Part shown: positions 33,376-44,824 of the stretch, piece after piece
Layout of the letters: the number at the start of each line of letters is the position of its first letter
Numbering within the stretch: the first letter of the stretch is position 1
NCBI GenBank assembly: GCA_013146195.2
Contig: CM028380.1
Location: 86,058,049-86,122,048 of the forward strand
Direction of reading: 5' to 3'
DNA length: 64,000 nucleotides
Origin: Codonopsis lanceolata
Lineage: Eukaryota > Streptophyta > Magnoliopsida > Asterales > Campanulaceae
Made by a program: the position numbers and the translations under genes
Notes under the pieces: generated by a model
Told to the model about the DNA's origin: nothing
Database searches by the model: none
What the model saw: the letters and a program-made list of their open reading frames with translations, nothing else

Positions 33376-34792
33376 ATGTCCATTGAATCACCTCTTGTTT
33401 TAGAATTAAAACCTCTACCCGATCATTTAAAATATGTATTCTTAGGCAAAAATGAAACATTGCCTATAATTGTTTCTTCAAAGTTGACTAAAGATCAAGA
33501 ATACAAATTGATAAAAGTTTTACAAGAGCATAAAGAAGCTATAGGCTGGACCTTAGCTGACTTAAAAGGAATAAGTCCTACCAAATGTATGCATATAATC
33601 CATCTCAAAGAATGTTCTAAACCTTCTAGAGAACATCAAAAGCATATGAATCCTCATATGGAGGAGGCTGTAAGAAATGAAGTTCTTAAACTTCTAGATG
33701 CGGGTATCATTTACCCCATCTCTGATAGTAAATTGGTGAGTCCTGTTCAGATAGTCCCAAAGAAATCTGGAATCACTGTGGTTAAAAATAATAAGGATGA
33801 GTTAGTGCCAACTAGGACTGTTACAGGTTATAGGATGTGTATTGAATTAAGAAAATTGAAAGCATAAACCAAGAAAGACCACTTTCCATTACCATTCATA
33901 GAACAAATCTTAGAAAGATTTGTTGGTTACTAGTTCTATTGCTTTTTAGATGGATTTTTTGGATATAATCAAATTCCAATAGCCCCAGAAGATCAAGAAA
34001 AGACAACCTTCACATGCCCCTTTGGTACTTTTGCGTATAGAAGGATGCCTTTTGGTCTATGTAATGCTCCAGCTACTTTCCAGAGATGCATGATCTCTAT
34101 CTTCTCTAATTTAATTGAAAAGTGTGTTGAGGTATTTATGGATGACTTTTTAGTTTATGGGGACTCGTTTGATAAGTGTCTAGATAACTTGACTTTAGTT
34201 CTCAAACAATGTTGCAAAGCCAATTTAACTCTTAGTTGGGAAAAATGTCATTTTATGGTCAACCAAGGAATTGTTTAGGACATATAGTGTCAAATAGAGG
34301 AATTGAGGTTGACCCAGCTAAATTAGAAGTTATTTCTAAGTTGCCTCCTCCGGTTTCAGTTAAAGGTGTTAGAAGTTTTCTCGGACACGCTGGTTTTTAT
34401 AGGCGCTTCATCCAAGATTTTTCAAAAATTTGTAAGCCCTTATGTAATTTGCTTGCCAAAGATACATAATTTGTTTTCGACAAAGACTGTTTAGAGGCTT
34501 TTAATCTGCTAAAGGAAAAATTAGCAACTACTCCAATTTTATCTAGCCCTAACTTGTCACTATCATTTGAAATTATGTGCGATGCGTCGGACTTTGCCAT
34601 AGGAGTTGTCCTAGGACAAAAGATTGATAAGAAACCGCATGTAATCCACTATGCTAGTAGAACTCTTAATGATACCCAGCTAAATTATACAACAACCGAA
34701 AAGAAGTTTTTAGCAGTAATTTTTGTCTTAGAAAAATTTAGGTCGTATCTGTTAGGTTCCAAAGTGATTGTTTATTTTGATCATGCTGCTTA
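33376..34792 (+). pseudogene. Athila reverse transcriptase and start of RNase H
   Basis: The open block 33376-33867 includes the N-terminal thumb-side LKECSKPSREHQ and ISDSKLVSPVQIVPKKSG. Stops then fall at 33865 and near 33930. The palm continues with RRMPFGLCNAPATFQRCM and the catalytic VFMDD at about 34132-34146. A one-base shift near 34255 precedes GHIVSNRGIEVDPAKLEVIS and FLGHAGFYRRFI. RNase H starts at 34554 with FEIMCDASDFAIGVVLGQ. Confidence 0.9.
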
Positions 34793-36316
34793 GAAATATT
34801 TGTTAATTATAAAGGATGCTAAACCTAGACTAATTAGGTGGATGCTTTTACTTCAAGAATTTGATATTGCAATTAAGGATAAGAAAGGTTGTGAAAATGT
34901 AGTGGCAGATCATTTATCCAGATTAGAACTTTGGCCTTTGTTTGAAAAGTATTTGTTTGATGATAGCATCCCGGTGAAAGAAGTGTTTCCTGAAGAGCAA
35001 TTATATTCTGTGAAAATTAGTGAGCCATGGTATACTGATTTTGTAAATTTTATAGTGGCAGATGTAGTAAATCCTAAGTTTGGATATCATGAGCGGAATA
35101 AATTTCTTTCCGAAGTTAAAAATTATTTTTTGGATGAACCTTATCTGTTTAAACGTGACCCTGACTTAGTAATTAGGAAATGTATTCCAGAAGAGGAACA
35201 CCAAAGTGTGTTGTCCTTTTGTCATGGCTTTGCTTGTGGCGGTTACTTTAGTGGTGAAAAGACTGCTAGAAAGGTGTTATAGTCTGACCTCTATTGGCCA
35301 TCTTTATTCAAGGATGCTCATCTGTTTACAAAGAGTTGTGACCGATGCCAAAGGACAAGAAGCATAAGTAAGCGTAATGAAATGCCTCAAATTAGCAATT
35401 TAGTTGTCGAAATTTTTTATGTTTGGGAAATAGATTTTATAGGACCTTTTCCTGTCTCCTAAAGATTTGAATACATTGTGGTAGGAGTTGATTATGTGTC
35501 CAAATGGATCAAAGCAATCCCTACACGAAATAATGATGCTAAGACAGTAATATAATTTCTTTGTGCAAATATTTTTAGTAGACATGGGATGCCAAGAGCA
35601 ATAATAAGTGATCAAGGGACACATTTCACTAATAAGCTAGTAAACTTCTATCTAAAAAATATAGGTTAGTTCATAAGTTGTCTACTCCCTATCACCCACA
35701 GACGTCTGGTCAAGTGGAAGTGAGCAATAGGCAGATTAAAGGTGTGTTGAAAAAGACTTTCCAACCCAATAGAAAGGATTGAGCATTAAAATTGAATGAT
35801 ACTTTATGGGCATATCAGACAGCTTATAAGACCCCGCTAGGGTTAAGTTTCTACATAATTGTCTACGGAAAAGCCTGTCATTTACCTGTGGAGTTAGAGC
35901 AAAGAGCGTTTTGGGCGATTAAAACCTTTAACATGGATATGACCTTAGCAGGTGAGAAACAAATGCTCCAGTTAAATGAATTAGAAGAACATAGGTTAGA
36001 ATATTATGAAAACATGAAAATATATAAATAAAAGACCAAGCGATTGCATGATAAGAAAATACTTCCTAAGGATTTGTATCATGGCATGAAAGTTCTTTTA
36101 TTTAATTCGATGTTAAAACTTTTTCCAAGAAAACTTAAATCGCGATGGTCAGGTCCATTTGAAGTGGTAAATGTTTTTGTTCATGGAGCAGTAGAGCTCA
36201 AGTGTTATCAAACTAATGAACTATTCAAAGTTAATGGACATAGAGTTAAACCCTACCATGAAGGTGTTTCGTGTGTGAAAAATGTTGAGTCGATGGACGT
36301 TTTTGACTTCGACTAA
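34793..36316 (+). pseudogene. Athila RNase H end and integrase
   Basis: RNase H closes with DHLSRLE after a TAG at about 34791. The integrase zinc region (CHGFACGGYFSGEKTAR ... SCDRCQ) and catalytic core follow: first Asp in IDFIGPF (about 35430), second in DQGTHF (about 35620), Glu in GQVEVSNRQIK (about 35715). At least four in-frame stops and a shift near 35660 break it. The C-terminal part (36044-36316) has LKSRWSGPFEVVNVF and NGHRVKPY. There is no chromodomain. Confidence 0.9.
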
Positions 36317-37234
36317 TGGGTTGACTAACGTCGAGCGAATGACGTTAAACAAAAGTGTTGCGTGGGAGGAAACCCACTTAATTTTAATTTGTTGTTGTAA
36401 AATAGTTATTTTGAACCCTACTTGATTTTAAGAATTTTAAATTATTGCATTTTTGCAAAATTTAAGTTTGGGGGAAAAATATTTAATAGTGTTGTATTTA
36501 TATATTTGATTTTTATTTTTAATTTAGTGTATTTGGTAATTAGTGTTAGGTAATTGAAGGATATATAAGCGCACCGAAGGAAGATATATCTGGACCTTAA
36601 TGTTAAATAATTAATACTCAGCTATTTTTATAATAAGAAAATGCATATTTTTCAAAAATGGCTTGAGCGATTGCCCAGCACATAGGCTGAGCGACTACGC
36701 AAAAAGCAGAACTTCGGCTTCCTAATTTTTGAACTGAGTGATCGCTCAGTGTAAGGGTTGGGCGACCGCTCAGCCCCGATATTTAAAATGTGCAGGAGCC
36801 TGAACGGACAGACCACCAGTAACTTTCTCTCTCTCTCTCTTCAAGCAAAAACGAAAATCCTCCACCTTCTCTCTAAGATTCTGGCCAATCTACCCGTTCA
36901 AATCCTTTCAAACTTCATAATCCGCTTCCCCTCAACCCACATTCCACATCTATCACTTCATTTTTTTGCGATCGGTGAAGATTTGTGCCCCGGCGAATTC
37001 TGGTGACTTTATATGTTTTCCGGTGAATTTTCCGGCGATAAGCTCAAGTGCGCTACCCATTTTGAGTATTCTTTACCCTATTCTACATTTATGCACATTT
37101 TATCTTCTTAAATTGATTATTGCATAAATTGCTAGTTTAGGATAATTTTTATACTTGTTCATTTACGAGCTTTGTTGGGTTTTCTGATTTTTGGGATGAG
37201 TGTTTTGAGTGTTATTTTTGTTGATTAATTTTAA
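36317..37234 (+). promoter_or_regulatory. Athila internal spacer with promoter-like module before third ORF
   Basis: It contains GAGTGATCGCTC (36736-36747) and GGGCGACCGCTC (36760-36771), then the TATA-like GATATTTAAAATG (36778-36790), a CT run (36826-36840) and a pyrimidine-rich leader before ATG 37235. The palindrome pair and its spacing match the module upstream of the LTR TATA box at 41089-41124. An internal purine tract AAGTTTGGGGGAAAA lies near 36466-36480. A promoter for the third ORF is inferred. Confidence 0.5.
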
Positions 37235-38489
37235 ATGGCACCCAAAAAGAGAAGTAAAAAATCCGGCAAGGGAACATCATCTTCTACTCCGGCTATAGAA
37301 TTTGATGCCGCCCACTTTTTAAACGCCGAACATTATCAGAACTATTTAAATAGTTTTCATTCTAAGACCATTGTTCCGGAGCGCGGGTTTGATTTCAAAA
37401 TTTATCAATTGAAAAACCATTTTGCAAGAAATGGTTGGAAAATTTTATGTGCAACTCCTGGCAAGGCCGTAGTGCTAATTGTTCGTGAGTTTTACACTCA
37501 TACTAGACAAGTAATGAGGGAAGGCCCTAACTATTCTTGGGTTCAGGGCCATTTAGTTCATTTTGGTCATTCTGCCATTCATGATTATTAGAGTTTACCT
37601 GTTGTGAGGTTTGATGATTATCAATCCTATTTACCTTACAACATCCCGATGGCCACTGTTAGCGCGAGGATAGCTTTGCCTGGATCCGAGTGGACCTATG
37701 GACTTAACGAGTTGGTTGGACGCCCTCGTTCCATTAGGGAGTCGCTCTTGACTCCCCATGCTAGGGGAATTTATAAATTTATTTGTGCGAGGGTGATGCC
37801 CACGACACATCAATCTGATGTGACGTGGAATAGGACGGTGTTAATTTACACCATCCTAACTCAGGGTTCCGTTGATATCGCTACAATCATCAACGGGCAG
37901 CTTAGAGGCATGGTTGAGAAAACCATGAATACGGCCCTTCATTTTTCGAGTCTGATCACTGGCCTCTGTGCTGCCTCAGGAGTCGAGTGGATTCCCGATT
38001 TAGAACGAATCAAGCCGATGCCTAGTGTCGCCCAAAAGGGTGTCACAAATAGGACGCGACAACCCTCTGACCGTCACCCTGCCGAATCAAAGTGAGGATG
38101 TTGAGGAGGATCCGGTGATGGATCCTTTGGAGGATATCTCTACCCAGTTAGTGGAGGTCCAGCTAGGCTTAGATGCGCTCCAGCAGCGCGTAGACCATAG
38201 GTTTGACATGTTTTACCAGCATGTCAATCAGAGATTTGATACGCTTGAACGACGTATAGAGCAGGGTCTAGCAGACCAAAATTATTTTGTGAGTATAATA
38301 ATCAACTTTTTCAAAATATTGCCTCCAACATCAACATGCCTCCGGACACTATCCCTGAATGGCGTCCTCCTTCTATCCCTTTCTTCTACCTATTTTCTTA
38401 TTTTTGTTTATTTTTATTTTAGGAGTGATGAAATGAAATACTGTGACAAAGGTCATGACTACATTAGTTTCTTCCAAATAGATAAGTAG
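37235..38489 (+). pseudogene. Athila third ORF (plant transposon-associated domain), broken
   Basis: It starts MAPKKRSKKSGKGTSSS, a basic N-terminus. GWKILCATPGKAVVLIVREF, one TAG (37589-37591) in the same frame, then WTYGLNELVGRP, YKFICARVMPTTHQSDVTWN and VLIYTILTQGSVDIATIING follow. This pattern is that of the uncharacterised plant transposon domain common in Athila/Tat third ORFs. A frameshift near 38090 leads to a C-terminal heptad stretch (LVEVQLGLDALQQRVDHRFD). No membrane segment is seen, so envelope is an unlikely role. The function of the domain is unknown. Confidence 0.75.
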
Positions 38490-40438
38490 ATAGCTGTTTT
38501 AGTTCCCAACTGTCTGCTTATCCGACATTATTCCAATTAGCATCAACCTCCAAATTTTTTTATAAAAATTTTAAAAAAAGTATTCTCGAGTTTGTGTGCG
38601 GAATTTAAGTCGACGATGATTAATGTTATGACTCGCATGACTTCTTCCTCGATCCTTTGGGAAGTTACTTTGTTGTGCAAATTTCCTATGATAATCCCCT
38701 TTGTGTACTCATACCCCTCCATTATTGAAGGACTTGGATATTTTTATCCAACATATAGCTCACATGGCATTCTCCGAGACACTGGTTTTGTGCACCTATT
38801 TAGGATGAGTAACTGTCTTTACGCGAGTGTTACATTGATTTGTAACTTAGGGTCATTTTTATAGAAGTTCGAATTTTTGGAATTGTCTTGTTAATATATC
38901 TCAAGCACACTTTTGAATCGTGATTGCATGTTAGCCTTTAATTTCTCGACATCTTTTCTAGCGAAAGTTTATGTCAAACACGTTAGGAGCTATTTTTCAT
39001 TTTATATATGGATGTGATGTTTATAATTGTATTTCATTTTCTATGGAATTTTGCATGATGACTTGGCACTAGGACATGATTTAGGTCATCTTTGGATCGT
39101 TTGAGCCTTTTAGCTTCCTGACCTATCTATATTATATCCCTAGTGTCTCCTTTTGAGCTTTATTAAAAGAATGGCGTGTGCAAAAGCACATATTGACCCC
39201 CATTCGACATAATTTCTTTTACCCACACTAACTTAACCATAAAAGCTTATACACTTTAGCCTACCTTGGAGAGAGTAGAACTTGGGTGGGGAAATTGATG
39301 TTGCATGGATAGTCATTATTTAAGATCCTCCTATGATTTCATCTTCTTCCTTGTATTCTCCGTTATCTTTGAAGAAAAAAAAAAGGAAACGAATGAAGAA
39401 GATGAAAAAAAAATGATCAGAAAATCAAAAGAACAAAAGGAGTGAAAAGTATAGTAAAAATATGGCATAGCCAACAAAAGAATAAAGGCGAATGGGCACT
39501 CAGTTAAAGTGAATAGATAGTAAATTGCAAGTTTGGGGAAAAAAAATTCCCCAAATCTTTGTCTTTTCAGGTCCTAGCCTAATGCATGTATCCATGCAAT
39601 GTAAGCAGTGGGAATTTTGGGTAGTTGTGCTCTCTCGCTTTGAATTTATTTCCCTCTTATTGTTACCCATTTACCCAGGACTTACATTATAGGCTTATTA
39701 AAGTCCTATTGATCTAGTGTCGCTTTATCATGATGTATCTTCCTTGATATAATTAATACATGTTGATTGATACATGCTTCATTTATACACTTCTTGGTAA
39801 AGCCCAACGTGTTAGCATAATCTGAGCTATTGCAAGTAATTGAGAAAAAAAAACAGTGTATTCATACATAGGAAGTGCATGGGATGGATGTATAAGCATT
39901 TTTTATTCCTTAATATTCTTTTTTCTGTAAAGTGACCGGGTATTGATGGTAGATTCTCCTTTTTAGTGCATGTTTGTTTTATTTTCAAAAAAATAGAGAG
40001 AATGAATGTTGTGCTTTGTTTGATTAAACTGTTTAATTTTGGATATGCTATATGAGTGGGAGTTCACACATTTGAATAATCATAGTACTATTTGCATGAT
40101 AGAGTGAACTCATTTGGTACTGGGAGTAGTCCTTACACATGTGTAGAGCATTGCTTGAGACTGCCGTTAATTTTCACACTTTTGGACCCAGGAATAAAAA
40201 CAAAAAGATTTTCTTTATTTTCTGTTTTTTCTAGTTTAGTTTTATTTGTTTTTGTATTTATCTGCATATTCGAGTCGCTCTTTTGAGTTTCCTTGAGTTT
40301 GTGGGTTTCTAGAGGAGTGTAAATAGTGTCACTTTCCAAAAAAAAATATTTTTGTTATTTCTGTAGTATTAGTTTATTTATCACTTTTGTATTTATTTGT
40401 TTGTTCGTGGACGAGCAAAATCTAAGTTTGGAGGTATT
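38490..40438. other. Athila non-coding region between third ORF and 3' LTR
   Basis: About 1.9 kb with no recognised gene; the open frames at 38592-38864 and 40092-40286 have no known content. Purine tracts AAGTTTGGGGAAAAAA (near 39530) and AAGTTTGGAGGTATT (40424-40438) occur. The latter abuts the 3' LTR and is the likely polypurine tract. Confidence 0.7.
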
Positions 40439-42104
40439 TGATAGATGTGTTTTATACGCATGTATTGTGTATATATTCCTACTTTTTTATTAAAAAAATT
40501 TTAATGCCTTGAAAGGCTACAAATAGATATATGATGCCTTTTGATGTGGCTAGAACAAATGGTGCCTCTGGTGAGGATTTGAACACCCGACCTCTCGGAT
40601 GAGAGTAGTGATGTACCAGGGTGCCTCTGGTAGGGCTTGAACACTCGACCTCTCCGTTAAGATAAGCGAGTATCTAAATGGGGCCTTTGGGTAAGGCTTG
40701 AACAACAACGTTGCCTCTGAAGAGGCTTGAACACCCGACCTTTCTATTGAAAGTTGTAAAGTCCAGGGTGTCTCTAGTGGGACTTGAACACCCGACCTCT
40801 TCGTTAGGAGAAGTGAGCAGTACCAGTTGAGCTAGAGCTCGTTGGTGTATATATTCCTACTTAGATTGTGCTTTTTCGCGAGTTTCTAAAGCTATTGATA
40901 TGAGTTTTAGTGTTTTATGAGTTTCAGGCTAAAGATGAGGAAAATGATGAATTTCGGGCTTTTATGCACCAATATGAAGTTTCTAGGGACCTGAGTGCAA
41001 ATTACTGAAAGAAGAAGGACAAAAAACTGAAGCTGGAGACTGAGCGAGTGCGCAAAATGCAATACCGAGAATCCTGAAGAAAAGGCCTGAGCGATCGCTC
41101 AGTGCAAGGGTTGAGTGACCGCTCAACCCCGTTTTCTGGCCTGAGCAGTTTTTGTCTTTTTCTTATTAACCACAGCTAGTATAAATAAAACCCTAACCTT
41201 TCAGCTTTGGGGGATCCGATTTTAGGTTAATTTAGGCTGTTCTTGAACTCTCTCAAGAGGCAGAAACATTTCGTATTTCATTTTCATTTCGATTTGTTGA
41301 AGATTTAAGATGTTACAATCCATTTATATGTTATGTTCATCAGCTGTGATGAACTAACCGCTTCATTTTAGATATTGGAGGTAACTTTGTATCAACTTTT
41401 ATGTGTTAATATAATTCCTTTCTATCAAATTATTGTTTATCATATTAGATTATAATTGGTTTACATTGAAGTTATCGCATAATTGTTGCGTTAATAGATG
41501 TGTAGGCTTTTAGGTATGATGAACTGCACGACCAAATGCATAAGTCATACACTGGCCAACCTAATTGGTAAATAGGTCTCTCTGATTCCCGACCGTATGC
41601 TAAGGACTAGATCTAGGTTCGCATTGTGTGATGAATTCATTAGAGTTAGTTCATTTCCACTTTAGTTCCTAAGCCACTTAATGGACTCTTAATTACTGTG
41701 TGGACGGACCAAGAACGCACAACCAAAGTGGAGTACTAAGGATTACAAATCTCGACCAGTAAGTCTCAATCCTTTACCTAGCGAACAAACTCCTAATTGA
41801 TAGATATAGTTAGACTAATACACATAAAAGGTGATACAAGTGAATCCCAATACCTAGACCATTCTCATCCAAAAAACTTTCATAAAATTCAGTCTTCTAC
41901 AAGTAATTAATTTAGATCAATTTTATTAGTTTAATTTTAGAATTTAAATTATTCCAAAAACAAAACTTCCTTTTTATTTAATTGTTTTTTAATTATTTTA
42001 GATTAAATTCATTTTAATTCATTCTCTGTGAGGTTTGACTCTTGCTTCCATCTTTCTATTCTACAATAATCGTGTGCACTTGCAAGGTATTTTTAAACAC
42101 ATCA
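40439..42104 (+). repeat. 3' LTR of Athila copy 2 (with SINE inside)
   Basis: TGATAGATGTGTTTTATACG to ACACATCA. Without the SINE and its duplicated target it is about 1288 bp. The TATA box is TATAAATA (41180-41187). Upstream are GAGCGATCGCTC (41089-41100) and GAGTGACCGCTC (41113-41124). Many substitutions and indels relative to the 5' LTR show that the insertion is old. Confidence 0.9.
40485..40844 (-). mobile_element. tRNA-derived SINE with 18-bp target duplication
   Basis: Flanked by GTGTATATATTCCTACTT (40467-40484 and 40845-40862), present once in the 5' LTR. On the minus strand it starts GAGCTCTAGCTCAACTGG, with A box TAGCTCAACTGG (40834-40823) and B box GTGTTCAAGTCCC (about 40791-40779), as in a tRNA, and ends in an A/T-rich tail. 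B-box-like GNCTTGAACACNCGACC modules recur (plus-strand about 40575, 40633, 40694 and 40722), so the body is made of repeated tRNA-like pieces. It would be transcribed by RNA polymerase III and moved by LINE enzymes. Confidence 0.85.
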
Positions 42105-42669
42105 ATTGCTAGAGAGAAAGTAGGTTTTAGACCCAAACGTTGAACGCACAGACATATATTTTTTAATTAAATTTTATTCATGTAAAACAAGGACAAAAAA
42201 TAAAATTAAAATAATGAATTGTCATTACTTAAATAGAAATATATAATTGTATCGGTACATAATAGATTATGATTTTTTTATGTACAACATTTGATGTGTT
42301 ATTTTGTTGGCTTTCCATCTTTATTGCATATTAATATCTTCAGATCAAAACGATTTTGTTGATTTCGCTCTTCATGATTCTTGGTAATTTTAACTGGTAA
42401 AATATCGAGATAGTAGGTTGTAGATCAATGGTTTTCAGTTGAAGGAAAGGTTAGTAAAAAAATAATAATGGAAAAAGTTAGTTACGTTGCCCCCATTATT
42501 TATTTATATATTTTTCATTATTTTTTGTGGTTTTCTTTGTAAATAATTGATGTTAAAGTTGCTTGTATAGTGGGAATTTTGTTTTAGTGATTTTGTATAG
42601 TTTTGTCCATCATGAATAATCATTTATTGGTTTTGTTATTTGATTTCTTCAGCCTATCCTTTCAGTCTC
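42105..42669. other. AT-rich spacer with a Helitron-end-like segment
   Basis: 42135-42215 (GAACGCACAGACATATATTT...GGACAAAAAATAAAA) is similar to 47935-48015, where the matching GTGCGTTAAACGCAC hairpin and CTAGT lie. No gene is seen. Confidence 0.4.
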
Positions 42670-42851
42670 TGAAGGAAGGCAATCAGTCGTGTTCCTCTTG
42701 TCATTCACCAAAGGATATATGTACAGAATGATATCAGAGATCCTATGAGATCCTAGCCTAACTTATAATGCACTAATCTAGGCTATAATTTAGGATACAA
42801 AATATTTACATATATCTTTGAAGATTCTATTAATATATACATATTCTATTA
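42670..42851 (-). repeat. 3' LTR of the Ale-like Copia (182 bp)
   Basis: Same length as the other LTR, four mismatches. On the minus strand it follows the purine tract TGTAGGGGAG (42862-42852). Confidence 0.92.
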
Positions 42852-42862
42852 CTCCCCTACAG

Positions 42863-44731
42863 TCAAAGCGGAGGAGGGTGAACGTTGAGACTGTCCCGAA
42901 AGTCGTTAAATAGAATCAATGGAAGGCCTTTGGTGAAGATATCTGCAATCTGATGACGAGAGGGAACATGTAGAACACGGACCTGACCACGAGCAACTTT
43001 CTCACGAACAAAGTGAATATCCAACTCAGCATGTTTAGTACGTTGATGCTGAATGGGATTGCCGGAGAGATATATGGCACTGACGTTATCACAATAGACT
43101 AAAGTTGCCTTTTGTAATAGGGAAATGCAGTTCAAGGAGAAGATTGCGCAACCAGCAAGTGTCAGAGACGACGTTGGCGACTCCCCTGTATTCAGCTTCG
43201 GCACTAGAACGAGACAAGGTAGCTTGCCGTTTCGAAGACCAAGAGATTAAGTTGTCGCCAAGAAAGACACAGTAACCCGATGTGGAACGCCTGGTGTCAG
43301 GGCACCCCCCCAATCGGCGTCTGTGTAAGATACCAGAGTAGCTGTTGAGGAAGGATATAGATGTAAGCCATGGGTGAGAGTACCTTGAAGGTAGCGCACA
43401 ATTCGCTTAAGGGCCTACATGTGCACCTCCATCGGGTTGTGCATGAAAAGGCAAACTTGCTGGACAACATACGATATGTCAAGTCTAGTGAACGTGAGGT
43501 AATGTAATGCACCTGCAAGGCTCCGATAATGAGAAGGATCAGCATAGGGCGTACTGGAGGATGCACTCAACTTGGGTTTAGTATCAACGAGCGTGGAGCA
43601 AGGCTTGCAAGAGGACATCCCAGCCCGGTGTATGATTTCCTCGGCATACTTGTTTTGAGATAGAAAGAGACCATCCGGATGACGAGTAACAGTAATGCCC
43701 AAGAAGAAATGTATAGGACCCAAATCTTTCATTGCAAATTCCGAGCTGAGAAGAGCCATGATAGATTTGCGTAGACCATCTGATGATGTTGTGAGAATAA
43801 TATCATCGACATATAAAAGTATGTATGCTAAATCAGTACCTCTCTTATAAATAAAAAGGGAGTGATCAGACTTGCTATGGGAGAAACCAAGATGAGAAGC
43901 ATAATCTGCAAACCGTTTGTACCAAGCCCGAGGAGCTTGCTTGAGCCCGTAGAGAGACTTTTTTAGCAAACAGACATGATTAGGAAAAGATTTGTCACGA
44001 AAACCCAAAGGTTGATGCATGTAGACATTTTCCTTAAGTTCACCATGTAGGAAAGCATTTTGAACGTCCAGTTGGTGTATTGGCCAAGCTTTGGAGAGGG
44101 CTAAACTGAGAACAGTGCGAATAGTAGCTGGTTTGACAACCGGACTGAAAGTGTCACCACAATCCACGCCAACCTGTTGAGTTCTCCCATCACCTACAAG
44201 ACGAGCTTTATACCTTTCAAAAGAGCCATCAGAATTTTCTTTGTGTTTAAAAATCCACATGGAACGTATGACATTAATGTTAGGGGGACGGGGCACTACC
44301 TCCCATGTCTTATTTTTAATAAGAGCATTATACTCATCGGTCATGGCCATTTTCCAATTCGGGTCATGAAGGGCAGACACGGGGTTGCGAGGGAGAGGAG
44401 ACGGAGAGACTTGAGAAATGAGACTAAAGGGAGGCTTAGGCTTGAAGATTTCATTTTGACTCCTAGTGGTTGGTCTATGGGTTTGGATGGTGGAGGAGTG
44501 AGCTGGTGAGGGGGCCGATTGGATTTCAGAAAGAGGAGGAGGCCCAGTAGAGAAACCAGGAGGAATAGAGGGACTGCCAATAGATGGGTTGCCAGAAGAT
44601 GGGCTTGGAGCCGTTGGGCCGCTGGGGGATGAGGCTGGAGGGACTGTCAATTGGGCAGAGATAGAAGGGGTTTGAGATGGGGCTGGATTATGTAGTTGAT
44701 GGATCAGTAAGGGAGAGAGGCCACAATCCAT
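42863..44731 (-). pseudogene. Ale-like pol: reverse transcriptase and RNase H
   Basis: 44731-43415 holds a Ser/Pro linker, then Copia RT with WKMAMTDEYNALIKNKTWEV, YKARLVGDGRTQQVGVDCGD, LDVQNAFLHGELKENVYMHQ, YGLKQAPRAWYKRF and catalytic YVDDIILT. A TAG at 43417-43415 follows MEVHM. A one-base change in a G run near 43308 and another near 43105 shift the RNase H, whose DADWGG, SSAEAEYRGVAN and CDNVSAIYLSGNPIQHQRTK motifs are otherwise intact, ending ADIFTKGLP. It lies in the same frame as the upstream gag-integrase block, separated by one TAA. Confidence 0.92.
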
Positions 44732-44824
44732 AAAATCATATGTATGAGAAACAGGCGTGTGGATTTTAGCAAAAGGAAAAAGAGTTTCATTAAAAATGAC
44801 GTGACGACTAATGATGATTTTTTT

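Larger units (their letters stand above)
26780..42104 (+). mobile_element. Athila copy 2 (Ty3-type LTR retrotransposon), decayed
   Basis: Bounded by the 5-bp duplication ATTGC (26775-26779 and 42105-42109). The LTRs are TGATAGATG...ACACATCA. The order is LTR, tRNA-Asp primer site, gag, protease, RT, RNase H, integrase, third ORF, LTR, which is the Athila layout; no chromodomain is seen. Later insertions inside it are the solo LTRs at 28462-29155 and 30367-32419 and the SINE at 40485-40844. All its genes contain stops or frameshifts, so it cannot move on its own. Confidence 0.9.

Noticed and set aside
37235..38095. Envelope gene of a retrovirus-like element
   Set aside because: It is in the env position, but there is no signal peptide, no membrane segment and no fusion-type region; it matches the plant transposon-associated domain pattern instead.
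40560..40830. tRNA gene
   Set aside because: A and B boxes are present, but the sequence does not fold as an acceptor-capped tRNA and is bounded by an 18-bp duplication with an A-rich tail, so it is a SINE.
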